Part shown: positions 48,815 to 60,810 of the stretch, one piece after another | Layout of the letters: each line of letters opens with the position of its first letter | How positions within the stretch are numbered: the stretch's first letter is position 1 | NCBI GenBank assembly: GCA_002270565.1 | Contig: NQMI01000042.1 | Span: forward strand, 1 to 64,000 | Length of the DNA stretch: 64,000 nucleotides | Direction: 5' to 3' | Source of the DNA: Stenocarpella maydis | Taxonomy: Eukaryota; Ascomycota; Sordariomycetes; Diaporthales; Diaporthaceae | Made by a program: the position numbers and the translations under genes | Notes under the pieces: generated by a model | Told to the model about the DNA's origin: nothing | Database searches by the model: none | Seen by the model: only the letters and a program-made list of their open reading frames with translations

Positions 48815-49942
48815 CTAAGAGGAACCGGGGGTGACAGAGAGTCCTCCGCCATCTACCAGCAAGATACAGCCATTCACAAAAGAGCCTGCCCTTGAGGCCA
48901 GATAAAGCACAGCACCAGCAATATCCTGCCAAAACCATTAGGATACGTTTTAATTTACACCGACGACTTGGCTTACCTCTTCTGTGCCCCATCGAGTAGC
49001 GGGAATCTCCTGCCACGACGTAGAGCCCACGGCGCTGACGTCTTCCTTTGTGGCGTAGTCCTATTCTGGTATAAGTATCTCCTCAACGGCAAAAAGATCT
49101 CGGACTTCTCCCGGTCACGCACCTCGGTCATCTCCGTATGAAAAATGCCAGGCGCGATGGCATTGGCCCGGATGCTGTGGCTCGCGTACTCCGACGACAA
49201 AGTCTTCGTCATGTGGTTCAGAGCAGCCTTGCTAGCGTTGTAGACATAGCTGGGGCTTTCTGCTCGGCGGAATCCACCCAGACTCGTGGTACAGATAAAC
49301 TGGCTCTGTAGCAGCCCACCCTTTCCCACGCTGTCTGGGTGCGTGTTGCCGGCCCCCAGCAGATCCAAGAAGGCGAGGAAGGTGAAATACGAGCCGGCTA
49401 TGTTGGTGCTGACAACTTGGCTCGCGGCCTCGTATGTTTGCTTGTTCCACAGCTCCTTTTGCAGCTCGCCGAGGGTCTGTTCTGCCGGCCTGGGGGCCAC
49501 GTTGGTCACCTCGCCGAGGTAGCCCGCGTTGGCGACAAGGAGATTAACAAAACCCGTTTGTTTCTCGATGGTCGACACTGCAGCCTGCAATGATTCCTTC
49601 GACCTCACATCACATGTAACCGGGATGAGAGAACCATTTTCCTGACATGTCCATAAGTTTCATCTCCATATGTTCTTCCCAAACGTGGGCCTTGAAGTGT
49701 TCCTCTGACCCCTTCCCAGCAAAAGAAATAATCTAAGAGGAGGAGAAGAAGAACTCATTACGAACCGCCTTTCCTGCCACTTCTTTGAGCTTGGACTCCC
49801 GGCGGCCAAGGATGAAGACTTTAGCCGCCCCGTTCACATCCAGAGCATGAGCCATGGCTTCGCCCAGACCGGAGCCGGCACCAGTGACCACAGCCACCAG
49901 TCCCTTGACTGAGAACAGCTGAGAAGCATCAAATTTCGACAT
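48815..49942 (-). CDS. short-chain dehydrogenase/reductase
   Basis: A classical SDR of 296 residues. The exons are 49766-49942, 49123-49641, 48977-49060 and 48815-48925. The introns are 49642-49765 (GTTCGT to GTCAG), 49061-49122 (GTGCGT to AATAG) and 48926-48976 (GTAAGC to GGCAG). All are phase 0. The cofactor motif is VVTGAGSGLGEA, then NLLVANAGY. The catalytic set is Ser in ICTTSLGG, Tyr and Lys in YVYNASKAALN, followed by ANAIAPGIFHTEMTE. The C-terminal substrate-lid and closing strand motifs are EIPATRWGTEEDIAGAVLYL and GCILLVDGG. Every core motif is intact. The substrate is unknown. It is the last intact enzyme on the right side of the oxidative gene group. Confidence 0.88.
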
Positions 49943-51389
49943 GGTAATGGTTATTATTCAAGGCACAGAATATCTTTGTGAGTTGTAAGAAATTTATTGC
50001 AAAGCCCGGGAAGAGGCGTGTTACAAGGAGGGCAAGGCGAATGTTAAGGAGCTTGGTTGGATTGTCTCTGTATTAATACTCTACTCAACGTCGATATGTA
50101 CCAGTTATTTACATCAATAAAGAAAAACGCGAGATATCGGAGCGTGTGAATGCGCGGCCAAGGAATATTACCAATCATCACACGCATAATGTCTGGACTC
50201 AATCTCACGCCTTCTACCGCACCTCGCTGTCCGCTTAGAAATCAAAAGTCAAGTCTTACCTGGCCATTTTTTGGTCCTGGGCCAGCCTTAATTGCGTGAT
50301 TCGGATGTGCGACCTCAATTCCGAGGCGCTATGAATTTTCCATGCTTCGAATGCTACCATGCGTTGACGATGTTCCAACCGCGTTGGCAGGCCTCCCCCT
50401 ACCTCCCCCTACCTGACCCAATATGTCTCGGTTGTAAGCTGCGCAGCCAACATGGGCCATCATCGGAGCTACCTCCTCGATCATATTATTCTATTATTCA
50501 TTACTCATCTCTTGTTGGTCGTCATCTCCGTGCTATTGCCATGGTGCATATTAATAAAACTATCGGTTGGTAAGGTGCTTCACATCAATGTCAGAAGAGA
50601 TCCAGCTCTGCCTCCTCCTATTAGCCCCTTTCCAAACCGGCCGTTGTTCTCGTGCCGCTGACAGCATCTGTGCGGGACACCCTTCCCTCGAAACGGAAGA
50701 AGCCTTGGAAATACTTGCATCAACCACGGCTACTAAAACAGGGAGCCAAGCGAGTCCTCAGAACTATGCGTGTCCTCTTGCGTCAGATTCATTGCACCTC
50801 AGGCTGGCATTCGGTCGCACCACCCTTCAGAGCAGCTCCACTAGCAGTGAGACGCAAGTGCCCATGTGGTGTTCCCAAAGCAGGGTGGCTTCTGAACCAG
50901 ACCTCAGGCCTGACCGTGACCTTCCTCCGGTAAGTTGTGGGTTGGCACAATTGCTAAATAAAAGCTCCCGTATCCACACCCTAATCAAAGATGGCTGGTG
51001 GCTTTGCTTCTCCAAACGCAGGACAGGGCAGTGTTGGGTCACCAACAGGCGGCGAAGAACGGGGCACGCTGCCTTGGTAAACGTGACCAATTTTGCAACC
51101 TTGGGCCATGGAACTGGCTGTTGCCTAAATTTCACTTCGCCAAAGGGAGCCGAGAATTATTACACCGACCTGCAGTCTGCTACGCTTTCTCAATCAATAG
51201 GTCAAATTTCCATGCTTGCAGATTCTGTCTGTGTCAGATCATCCGAAGGAACCATGATGACCATCACAGCCTCCATCGCTCATACTACTTCCCCGCCTCT
51301 GGTGTCCGCCCCCTCATACCAAAGAACCCAAGCTCGAGCCTTTTTGAGGCACTGCAAATGCCGAGCTTGACTTCGCACGTTATATTATT
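49943..51389. other. intergenic, no supported gene
   Basis: A plus-strand frame stays open at about 50588-51370, but it has no recognisable motif and an amino-acid mix like translated non-coding DNA. The region contains the SDR promoter at its left end. Confidence 0.45.
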
Positions 51390-52350
51390 GTGAGTGAGGG
51401 CGTTGTGGACTCCAAGTTATGGAAAGTGAGGGTAGACGGCAAGCACTATGCCCCGAAACTACCTAGGTAACGAGACAACGACGTCCCTCATGGTCGATTC
51501 TCGGAACCGCAGGCTTTCTACCTAGGTATTGCGGCTAACTCAACTCTTCTTATGAATTTCTAGTTTCCGTTTCAGTATTGGGTCGGTCTCAAGAAGACTC
51601 CCGGCTCCTGGGTCATAGCACCAGAATATGATGACGAGAGACGGCCACCACTCATACCGTATGATAACATTGTTTATCTGGACCCTTTTCACAATGATTG
51701 TCATGTGTATCGACGCCTCAAACAAAAAAAAACATAAGACATCGCCGTTCGAGCCCACGGCTACGTCCTCCTCACACCGGAGCAGGAGCGGTTTGTTACC
51801 GAAGCCTGCGACACGGATTACATAGATCCTGCGAATGCAGATGAGCTCAATGGTTAGGCCCTGCGGTATCGACGGGAATGATCTGAATGGAATCGACATA
51901 ACCTCCTGCGGGCAATCCTGAAGGACTTTGTCAAAGAGGGGACGCTGGATTTCGACAAGTGACAGATAACTACTCCGAGTATGTGAGGCCATAGAGACTC
52001 TGCACTCACTGGGTATCATCATTCGAGACATAGTCACATAGACCCGGGAAACTATCGTGGGGGCAAGATTGTCGACTCCAGCCGTCCGTGGACCGCGTAG
52101 CGCCCCTGTCCCGATCGGACGCCATGGGAGGGCCTCTGTGAGCTGAGAATAGCCGAAGTCCAGTCGTGCCTTGGAATGATCGTTGCTCGGGCCAACCATC
52201 ATGAGACCGCGATAAGAATTACGGAGAGGCTGGAGCAATGCAATGGTGGCTTAGACGGACGTTCGGTCGATGTGCCCCACGACTATGACTGGAGGAAGTG
52301 GGAGAAGGAGGAGGCCGTCTGCCATGAACACCACGAGAGGCAGTCTTAGC
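51390..52350 (+). pseudogene. decayed kinase-like protein (Fta2-type fungal family)
   Basis: Reading across stops and frame breaks gives fragments of a kinase-like fold common in filamentous fungi and often labelled kinetochore Sim4 subunit Fta2. The fragments are VVDSKLWKVRVDGKHYA, WVIAPEYDDERRPPLIPYDN, LDPFHNDCHVYRRLKQ, AVRAHGYVLLTPEQERF, LLRAILKDFVKEG, NYRGGKIVDSSRPWT and MIVARANHHETAIR. An A run near 51725, several TAG/TGA codons and at least one frame shift interrupt them. Two TACCTAGGTA palindromes lie inside the remnant (51460 and 51519). No intact start is visible. The assignment is from remembered motif order and should be treated as probable. Confidence 0.55.
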
Positions 52351-54800
52351 AAGACAAGCGATGATGAACCCGCCGATCCCTGTTCCTGCTAGGGGTTTAC
52401 GGTCTCTGTCTCAAGGCAGGGGCTAGACTATGAGAGGGATGCGAATCCTCAAGGCCTGTAGAGGTGACCGACCATAGCAGTTTGCCCGCTGTACTCCAGA
52501 CGTGGCCGTATCGATCGCCTCCGTGTGTGTGTGTGTGTGTGTGTTTGTCGTCGTATCGACCCCAGGCAGCCAGCCCTTCCTCTTCTAAAGTGGCGATGAG
52601 TTCTTAGCTTCTAGCATAGTAGACAGGTCCTAGAGGATCGAAAGCATGGCGATTTAATTCGCCAACTACCAGACGGCCATCTTTCCGAGGGATGTTCCTA
52701 CTGCGGCTTTCTACGGGGATCCCAACCCGTCAAGGATGAATGGACTATATCACATGTATCTAGGTCTGTCGAAGATAGAGCTGACAGGCTGTTTCTGTCG
52801 AAAAATCTCGTCGCCCATTGATCGTGAAAATAACTACCTAGTATCTGCTTGTTGGACAGGTGTTGGGAGAGGGCCTTGTGTCAGAAAGCAGAGGTTCAAT
52901 CGGCATCAACGATGAATTTCTCTGCACCTGAGCAATGTTGAATCCGGCAGATGGGAACAGGTCTCCCAACTATACAACACCCAGCTCTACCTAAGCAGCA
53001 CCTGGGGAGATAGTAGCACACGCCTAAATGTCGAGTCTCTACTGCACCATATCATACTGACCCACATAGGTACCCACGTCGTTTTATATGCCGAGTCCAA
53101 ACGCCCAGCTCGTAGGGAACAGAACTGCAAGTCAGGCCATATCCGAACAGCTTGAACGACACAACCCCTCAGGCGGGTGGTCGGCATAATCACGGGCACT
53201 TGGAGCGTGGACCCACTCAAGAAGGGTACGGAGATCCTGGTGCAGCCCATCAGGCCATATGTTGAGGTTGTCCTGGAGGGCGGGTTTCCAATGCGGTAGG
53301 ATAGGCGTGTGAGTCGCCCGGATGTCAATGCTGCTCGGCATGGCGGCACGTAATCTGGCCTACGTAGCTGCCAGGATGCTCAGGCTACTACAGGACGCAG
53401 TGTCTCGTCCGTAACTGCGCCTCCCCGGCGTGACACACTTGGGAGACTTCAGGACTGGCCCTCGCTCAATAGTATCTAGCCAAGGTTTGTCTTGTGCAGC
53501 CGGGCGTGTTCACGGTTGCGAAAGGGCACACACACTTTCGTGCGAAGAAAACTATCCTGGGCCACATCCGACGGAACGGCGGACTGCAGTAGTGCACGAC
53601 AAGGGCGTGGGTCCCGATAAGACGATCCCGATAGCGATACGATGCTACCCGCGGGCTGCCCGTCGATCCACGGAGAAAGCCATTTGGGTGGCAGCATGGA
53701 GGGTCTGGGTCGGCCGGTGGGACAGGCGCGTGTTAGCGGCAAAGGCCAAAAAGCGAGGCTTGCACACACACACACACCTGCTCTGCCGCTGCTGACCACA
53801 CCCCGCGTCAGTTGGAATTCCAAGTTGCCCAGTTGGTTGTCGTGTGTCCATGGCGCCCTATTAGGGACGCGAGTTGTCCTGCCGGCCCGCGATAAGAACA
53901 AGTTGGATAACGTAAAAACGGGGCTTGGGGATAGCCAGTTCCGGGTTGAAACACCTGTCAGACCACGCGGCCGAAAGCGGGCATCAGTGAGACGAGATCC
54001 GGGTGATGGTGAGGGGGCGTGAGTGGTGTTCTCCCCCGCGCCACTGACAGTGTCGCCTCGGCGGCTCTGGACGTGTGCGTTGCAGTGTAGGAGAGATACA
54101 CGATCAGGTAGGGTTGGCCGTGTTGGGATCGAGCGATCCCGCACAAACCACGCACTCTGATTGCCGCCCTCCATCATTATGCCTGTAGCCGAATGACGTC
54201 TAGTCCCATGTGATGTCCCGAGGGACCCAGGATCGTCCTTTGATGCCGTTCTGCCGTTGCAACTTTGTTTGTCCACATGGGGGGGGGTGGTTGGAGAATG
54301 CTTGCACGGACCGGGCATTTGAATGCCCTCAAAGGGGACTGACTGGCTCAGGATCGCGCACAAATATCGCACACACCATCAGCGGAGCACAGTGTCCTGC
54401 GAGTGACCTTTACTGCCTTGAGACGCCCTTGACGTCTTTGGGACTAGAAAGAGGCGCTGCTGGTCCAGGCAAAGGAGAAACGAGAAGGGGTTGCAAAAAA
54501 AAAAAAGAAAGAGGAAGGGCTGCAGCTAGGCTGCTAGGGTGGCCACTTGGCCAGGGCGGATCCAAGTACCATCTGTGGTGGGTTTAGCAGCAAGAGGTAC
54601 GGAGTACCAAGTTTACTAATACTATGGTATGCTGCGTGTACAAAGTGGCGCCGCTGGGCTGACGCTTTCCCCCAATCGGCGTCATAGCTGCAGGGATCAG
54701 GCGCCATGCGATGGGGGGACCCCTCACCCACAGCGCACATGGTGTAGTGTGGTAGCCACTCCTGCCTTCTGGAATCCCGCACAATTGGCGCATCCTCGGA
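52351..54800. other. gene-poor region with possible decayed coding fragment
   Basis: No intact gene. A (GT)n tract is at 52524-52542. On the minus strand about 52870-53350 reads like an interrupted protein (PILPHWKPALQDNLNIWPDG, LLEWVHAPSARD, LGDLFPSAGFNIAQ), which might be a second decayed gene. A CA repeat is at 53763-53778. A G run lies at 54282, and an A run at 54496. Confidence 0.4.
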
Positions 54801-54808
54801 TATATAAG
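54801..54808 (+). promoter_or_regulatory. TATA box of the metallothionein gene
   Basis: TATATAAG stands 122 bases upstream of the metallothionein ATG. It is followed by a CT-rich start region and a (CA)n-containing leader (about 54870-54890). Spacing fits transcription starting near 54835. This is one of the clearest core promoters in the window. Confidence 0.6.
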
Positions 54809-54929
54809 ACCGCTCACTCTTCCACCCAGGCATTCTTTGTACCTCCTACATCAACCATCATACCAGCCACACACACACACACAAACAGAACTCGTTGCTA
54901 AAAACCCAAACAAACAACCACCAAACATC

Positions 54930-55069
54930 ATGTCTGACACCTGCCAGTGCTCATCCTCGGGATCCGGCTGCCAGTGCGGCTCAAGCTGTAAGCGACCCAC
55001 CACCCAACACACCCCGCGAGGGAGACAGCATTGCTAACATAAAATCCTCTAGGCAAATGCGGCAAATAA
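54930..55069 (+). CDS. copper metallothionein, 24 residues
   Basis: A tiny gene of two exons, 54930-54987 and 55053-55069, with intron 54988-55052 (GTAAGC, GCTAAC branch at 55033, TAG). The product begins MSDTCQCSSSGSGCQCG and ends SSCKCGK. It has six cysteines in Cys-x-Cys pairs at 5/7, 14/16 and 20/22. Neurospora copper metallothionein is 26 residues with seven cysteines and the same Gly/Ser/Cys make-up, so length and pattern agree. It binds Cu(I) in the cytosol and buffers metal. Such genes are usually induced by copper. A strong TATA box and AC-rich leader support high expression. The reading frame and intron are unambiguous. Confidence 0.85.
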
Positions 55070-55576
55070 ACCGACATCTTCCACCTCCAACACTTGGACC
55101 ATCGTGGCAAAGATCAGAACGGCCAAGGAATGATTTGGGGGAACTGATTGGGATGCGGCTGTTGCGTTGCAATCAAGAATGCATAGATAATCACTGAGAA
55201 ATCCTTGACAATCGAACATTCATCCAACCCACCCTCATAGACTCTGCCATGTGTGAAATGCCATATATGATAGTCATGTATCCACGTTGAGCCGCAACGC
55301 AGAGTCTGAACCGACATCCGAGCTGGCCTTTTCCCAGTCTTGGTAGGTCTGTCTGCCTTTTTGTCGCTCCCCCTGCTGCACAGAAATTGCGGCCGGCCCA
55401 CATCCGACGTCTGGGCCTGTGCGTACGCGATCAATATAGGTGGGTAAACACGGCGACATAGGGTTCTACGTCGCCAGCCGTGGCGGCAATTCCATTTACA
55501 TTGTAGCCTACACCCCTTCGACGGCCTACTGGCATATCCGTAGAACATCTGACAACATACCCCGCCCCCGGACCAA
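55070..55576. other. intergenic between metallothionein and mL50 (convergent)
   Basis: A 507-base region between two 3' ends. It should hold both 3' UTRs. Nothing else is recognised. Confidence 0.6.
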
Positions 55577-57019
55577 TCACCTCCTCTTCTTCCTCTCCTT
55601 CTTTGGCGGGCTGGGCCCCCTCAGCCACTTGTCCTCCACGAACCGCCCGATGCCGCCGTCGCCCGTCGCCGGGATCTTCCTCTTCTCCAGCTCCTCGACG
55701 ATCACCTTCCACCGCCCCACCTCCTGGTGCTTGTGGACGGGCGTGCGCCGCGTCGCGTGCACCCGCACGTTGGGCAGGCTGGTCAGCTCGCCCAGCTGCT
55801 CGATGGCCTCGGCGACCTTGGTCGGCGGCGCGGGCTTGACCAGGAGCGCCACGAGGTTGCCCGCCGTGTGGACCAACGGGAGCTTGGAGTCGGGGATCCG
55901 GTGGCCGGTGAGCTGGAGGATGCGCTTCGTGACCTGTACAAGGAAATATTAGCAATCAGCCAATTATTCAAATCCATATCCCGGGTCATCATCCACAGAA
56001 GACAATGACACCGTCTGTCAGCCGGTTGCGTAAGAACTCACAGCAAACTTGAGCTTGGTGTCGTGCAGCGAGATCCTCTTCCAGCCCTCGTCCCAGCTCC
56101 GCACAATCTCCCTCGCCTCGTCAGGCGAGAACTGCTGCCTGCCGATCTCCTCGCCAGGATCTGCCGACGACCCAGGCGCGTCAGGGTCCCACCTCAGCGA
56201 GCGGGCGACCGCCTCCGCCTCCGCGGCGGCGACGTCGGCGGCGCCGTCCTCCCCCCGGACCCCGAGCCGCATGCCCAGCGCTCTCTCCGCGTCCTCCCGC
56301 CCGCCCCGCTCCCACAGCCCCGTCAGCGGTGGGCCCTCCGCCGGGGGGGCGGCCGCGACGGCGAGCGCCTCGGCCACCGCCCGCCGCACGTTGAGCTCCA
56401 GCAGCGCCGGGTCGTCCGCGCGGCGGGATGGCGCGAACCCGGCGTACCGCTTCGACGCGCCCCAGTGCTCGTCGCGGTCGAACCACCCGCCCAGCCCGCC
56501 CACGACCTCGAGCCCGCGCGCCGACCTGGCAGGCCTGTACGACACCACGCCCTCGGCGGCGAGCTGGTCCACGCGCGGCGCCACGTCGACGTCATCGGGC
56601 GGGAGGACGAGGTCCGTCTCGATCTCGGCCGCTGGGGCGGCGGCGTCGGCCTCCTGGTCGTAGGGGTCGAGGGCTTGCTCGGCTGCTTCTTGTTGTGGCT
56701 GCTGCTGCTGCTGCTGCTCTGCGGCGCCGGTAGGGGCGGTTGTTGTTGCTGCTGCTTGTTCCGCCTCGAGGATTTTGAGGGCTTCGGCGGCTCGCCGCTC
56801 CTTCTCCCATGCTATCTTATCCACTTCGGGGGTCGACTCGTCTGGTTTCTTCCCGACAGTGTGGACCAGCCTGTTCGGTGTCGTCGAGAAGTCGCGTGGT
56901 CGCTGGAGGCACGTCGCGGCTGCCCGGCTCGCGGCCGTGTGCTGGGGTGTCGAGGCCGGTGCCTGCAGGCACTGGGCGACTGCCGCAGGGCGCCTGTGTA
57001 TCCTCGTTATCCTCCGCAT
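55577..57019 (-). CDS. mitochondrial large ribosomal subunit protein mL50
   Basis: The product is 444 residues. Exons 56042-57019 and 55577-55933 flank intron 55934-56041 (GTGAGT, GCTAAT, ACAG), phase 0. The N-terminus is Arg-rich without acids and reaches RPRDFSTTPNRL, a typical matrix-targeting and cleavage region. A polyGln and Ala/Glu-rich linker follows (residues about 90-130). The C-terminal 150 residues carry the mL50 (39S L50) domain: FSPDEAREIVRSWDEGWKRI, KLKFAVTKRILQLTGHRIPD, HTAGNLVALLVKPAPPTKV and VHATRRTPVHKHQEVGRWKV. It ends in a Lys/Arg-rich tail. It is a housekeeping subunit of the mitoribosome and is divergent from the Cys-rich membrane protein gene. Confidence 0.8.
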
Positions 57020-57345
57020 TTGTGCGTGTGTGTGTGTGTGTGTGTTTTGGATTGGTCGTGGTTGGGAGCCCCGAATTGACTCCTAGCGCAACCTCGAATT
57101 GGCCCGACTGCATGGCTTGCTGGAGTTCGAAATTTCGCAGGGGTTGCTCAAGCTCCCCCCCCCCGGTGAATCGCCTGGCAGGGATCTTGGGTCGCCCGCG
57201 GCAGGCAAGGTTCGCGACGTCTCCCGAGCGGCAGCGGGCCTGCTTTGGACCTCAACTGTCTGTTCATCCTGCTCGCTTGTGGCTGATTCGCCTCTCTCAA
57301 CAGGATAGATGCGCCATGTAGTCTGTCTGGCCTATTGCGAGCAAA
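57020..57345. promoter_or_regulatory. divergent promoter region with (GT)n tract
   Basis: 326 bases between outward start codons. A GT repeat (57023-57044) lies just inside the mL50 leader, with a C run near 57158. It supplies both mL50 and the adjacent membrane protein gene. Confidence 0.5.
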
Positions 57346-58178
57346 ATGAATCGGCTCAGCGTTCTCATCCTCTTGCTTGGCGCCTTTGCCTCCCTGGCTG
57401 CCGCAGCGTGTAAGTCAACCTGTGCATCCATCCATCAGTCTATCCACGCACCCCCTTAGACAAGGACGCCGACCTGACCAGACATTTGCCCCAAACAGCG
57501 GCCCCGACGTTCTGCAAATGCACCTGCTTCACAAACAGCACAATCATAGAGATCAAACCCAAGTCCCCCAAAGGCGGCTCGTCATCGAGCCCCCCGGCAC
57601 AACACGGACCCCCATCCGGAGTAGGCGGCAGCAGCCACCCCGGCCCAGAACACAACGACGAAGATGGTGAACAGGACACCCTCTTCGGCGGCGCCTTCGA
57701 CGACGCCGCCGCAGAGACGGCAGGGTTGAGGCTTCAGCGCAGGCGGCAGCGCCGCGCGCAGGGCGGCAACTCGTCCCCCTCTTGCAGCCAGTGCAACCGG
57801 AGCTTCTGCATGTCGCAGTCGCTGCCCATCTGCAAGGGTGCCGCCGACAAGGACGTGTCCACCATGTGCTTCCAGCGCGACAGCCGCAAGGACCAGGTCA
57901 TCGTGTGGGGGTTCATCCTCGGCACCGCGGGCCTGCTGGGGTGGGCGGGCGTGCAGAGGGTCGTTGACGCGCGGTCGAGGGGTGGCGGCGGCGGTATCCC
58001 CGGGATCTCTGGGGGTGGTTCTGGTGGCCCGCCCAGGGGCCGGAGGGAAGGGGGTGGTGCTGGGGGGGCATTGCCTCTTGGTCGGGGGGTCCTGGGATCT
58101 ACTGGGACGGATGGAGGACGTGGGGCGTATGCGGCTGTGGGTGGGCATAGTCGGGAGAGCAGTCTCCAGGCCAGTTAA
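57346..58178 (+). CDS. secretory-pathway Cys-rich single-span membrane protein, unrecognised
   Basis: The product is 247 residues. Exon 1 (57346-57409) and exon 2 (57499-58178) flank intron 57410-57498 (GTAAGT, CTGAC, ACAG). A signal peptide fills residues 1-21 (MNRLSVLILLLGAFASLAAA). The lumenal part starts with FCKCTCFTNSTII (Cys 27, 29, 31 and an N-glycosylation site) and continues with a Ser/Pro/Gly linker and a basic run. A second Cys cluster, CSQCNRSFCMSQSLPICKG, contains four cysteines, with another in TMCFQRDS. A transmembrane span at about 155-173 (VIVWGFILGTAGLLGWAGV) leads to a Gly-rich cytoplasmic tail. I have seen this layout in uncharacterised ascomycete proteins but know no function. 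The ordered cysteines suggest disulfides or metal binding. Confidence 0.75.
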
Positions 58179-59005
58179 GGGGGCACGCTGCCATGGTCGG
58201 GATCGAATACACTACAATGCTACGCACGTTGGGCCTCTACCCCTGGTTTAATCTTGAATGTCCGAGTCTGCCGCCATCGAGACCACGAGTGCGAGCAAGA
58301 CATCGTCACTCGCTTCAGCATTGCGAGTGAACCGAGAGTGTATGCTTGACAAGCCACGGTTGTCGTAGGGGTCCCATGAGGCAAGGGAGCGTGCGCGGAT
58401 CATTCTTCAAGAGCCCGGTGGCGATACACCGCGCCACACAAATGAGGGTACGAGACACAACAGCGACAGTAGATATTCTGGCAGCTAGGTTGACCTGCTT
58501 CGTGGCATACAGTCAGCCAGTCGAGTACTGGACGGGGAAGTCGAGGTGGCATCCATCTGTCTTGGGTCTCACATCCGTAGTCGACCCTGCCAGCCCGAGA
58601 TGGCAGGCGAGGATAGGACAGGTGAGTCACTTTATCTTCCACAACATGATTGTATCATTCTCGGGGCATAACAGCATGCCAAAGCTCAAGAGGATATAGT
58701 ACTTATGGGGGGTTGCGACCATTTGAAGCCCACGAAATACAAATTTTCATAATAACGCCCCTTTTTCTAACCCATCGACTTCGTTCCTGACACCCAAATC
58801 CTGCGCTAGGACTCGACGTGCATGTGCCTCGTTTTGCATCCATCCAATAATAACGTTGTTTGGCGTATCTTCAGTACTCAATGTCCCATGCAAGAGACTC
58901 GCACGGTCTCGAATTAGATCTCGCGACCAACACATACCCCTCCAGACCCCCCCACTACTTATTCCTCGGCTGCCAAACCGCGATCGCGGTGGTCAGTAGG
59001 GCGAC
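58179..59005. other. intergenic between convergent genes
   Basis: 827 bases with no supported coding region. It separates the stop of the membrane protein gene and the stop of DAHP synthase. Confidence 0.6.
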
Positions 59006-60458
<1,453 letters not shown>

Positions 60459-60803
60459 TCAGGAATCGCAGATGTTACAGCGAGAGAGAGACAAGGACGT
60501 GTTTGACAGGCAAGGGTGCAACGACAAAAGAGTGTTTGTGCAGAGTCGGAGAGTTTGCGGTGGGGAGAGATGCTGGTGGGATGTCGGTCGAGTATAACGA
60601 GGGCAAAGGGGGAAAAAATTGGAGCTCTGACATGCGGGCAGCCGGAGCTTGTTAGAGCAAGTGTTGTACTCCCCGAGGTTTGCTTGGTTTTTATTGAGAA
60701 GAGCAGGCACTGGTAGGGAAGCTGAGGACCAACCGTCTCGGGATTTTAAAAAGAGCAAAACAGATGCCAGCTGCTCACGGTGTTGCTGCGAGTCGCTGGA
60801 CGG

Positions 60804-60810
60804 TGACTCA
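60804..60810. promoter_or_regulatory. CPRE/GCRE site (TGASTCA) upstream of DAHP synthase
   Basis: TGACTCA is a perfect match to the binding site of the amino-acid-starvation regulator Cpc1/Gcn4 and lies about 400 bases upstream of the start codon. Genes for DAHP synthase are classic targets. The match is seen; its use is inferred. Confidence 0.6.

Noticed and set aside
50588..51370. 260-codon plus-strand open frame
   Set aside because: No motif, irregular composition and no homologous look; probably chance.
53476..54372. 298-codon minus-strand open frame
   Set aside because: Covers a CA microsatellite and has a translated-non-coding composition.
55440..55952. plus-strand and alternative minus-strand frames over the mL50 3' end
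   Set aside because: Shadows of the mL50 second exon in other frames.
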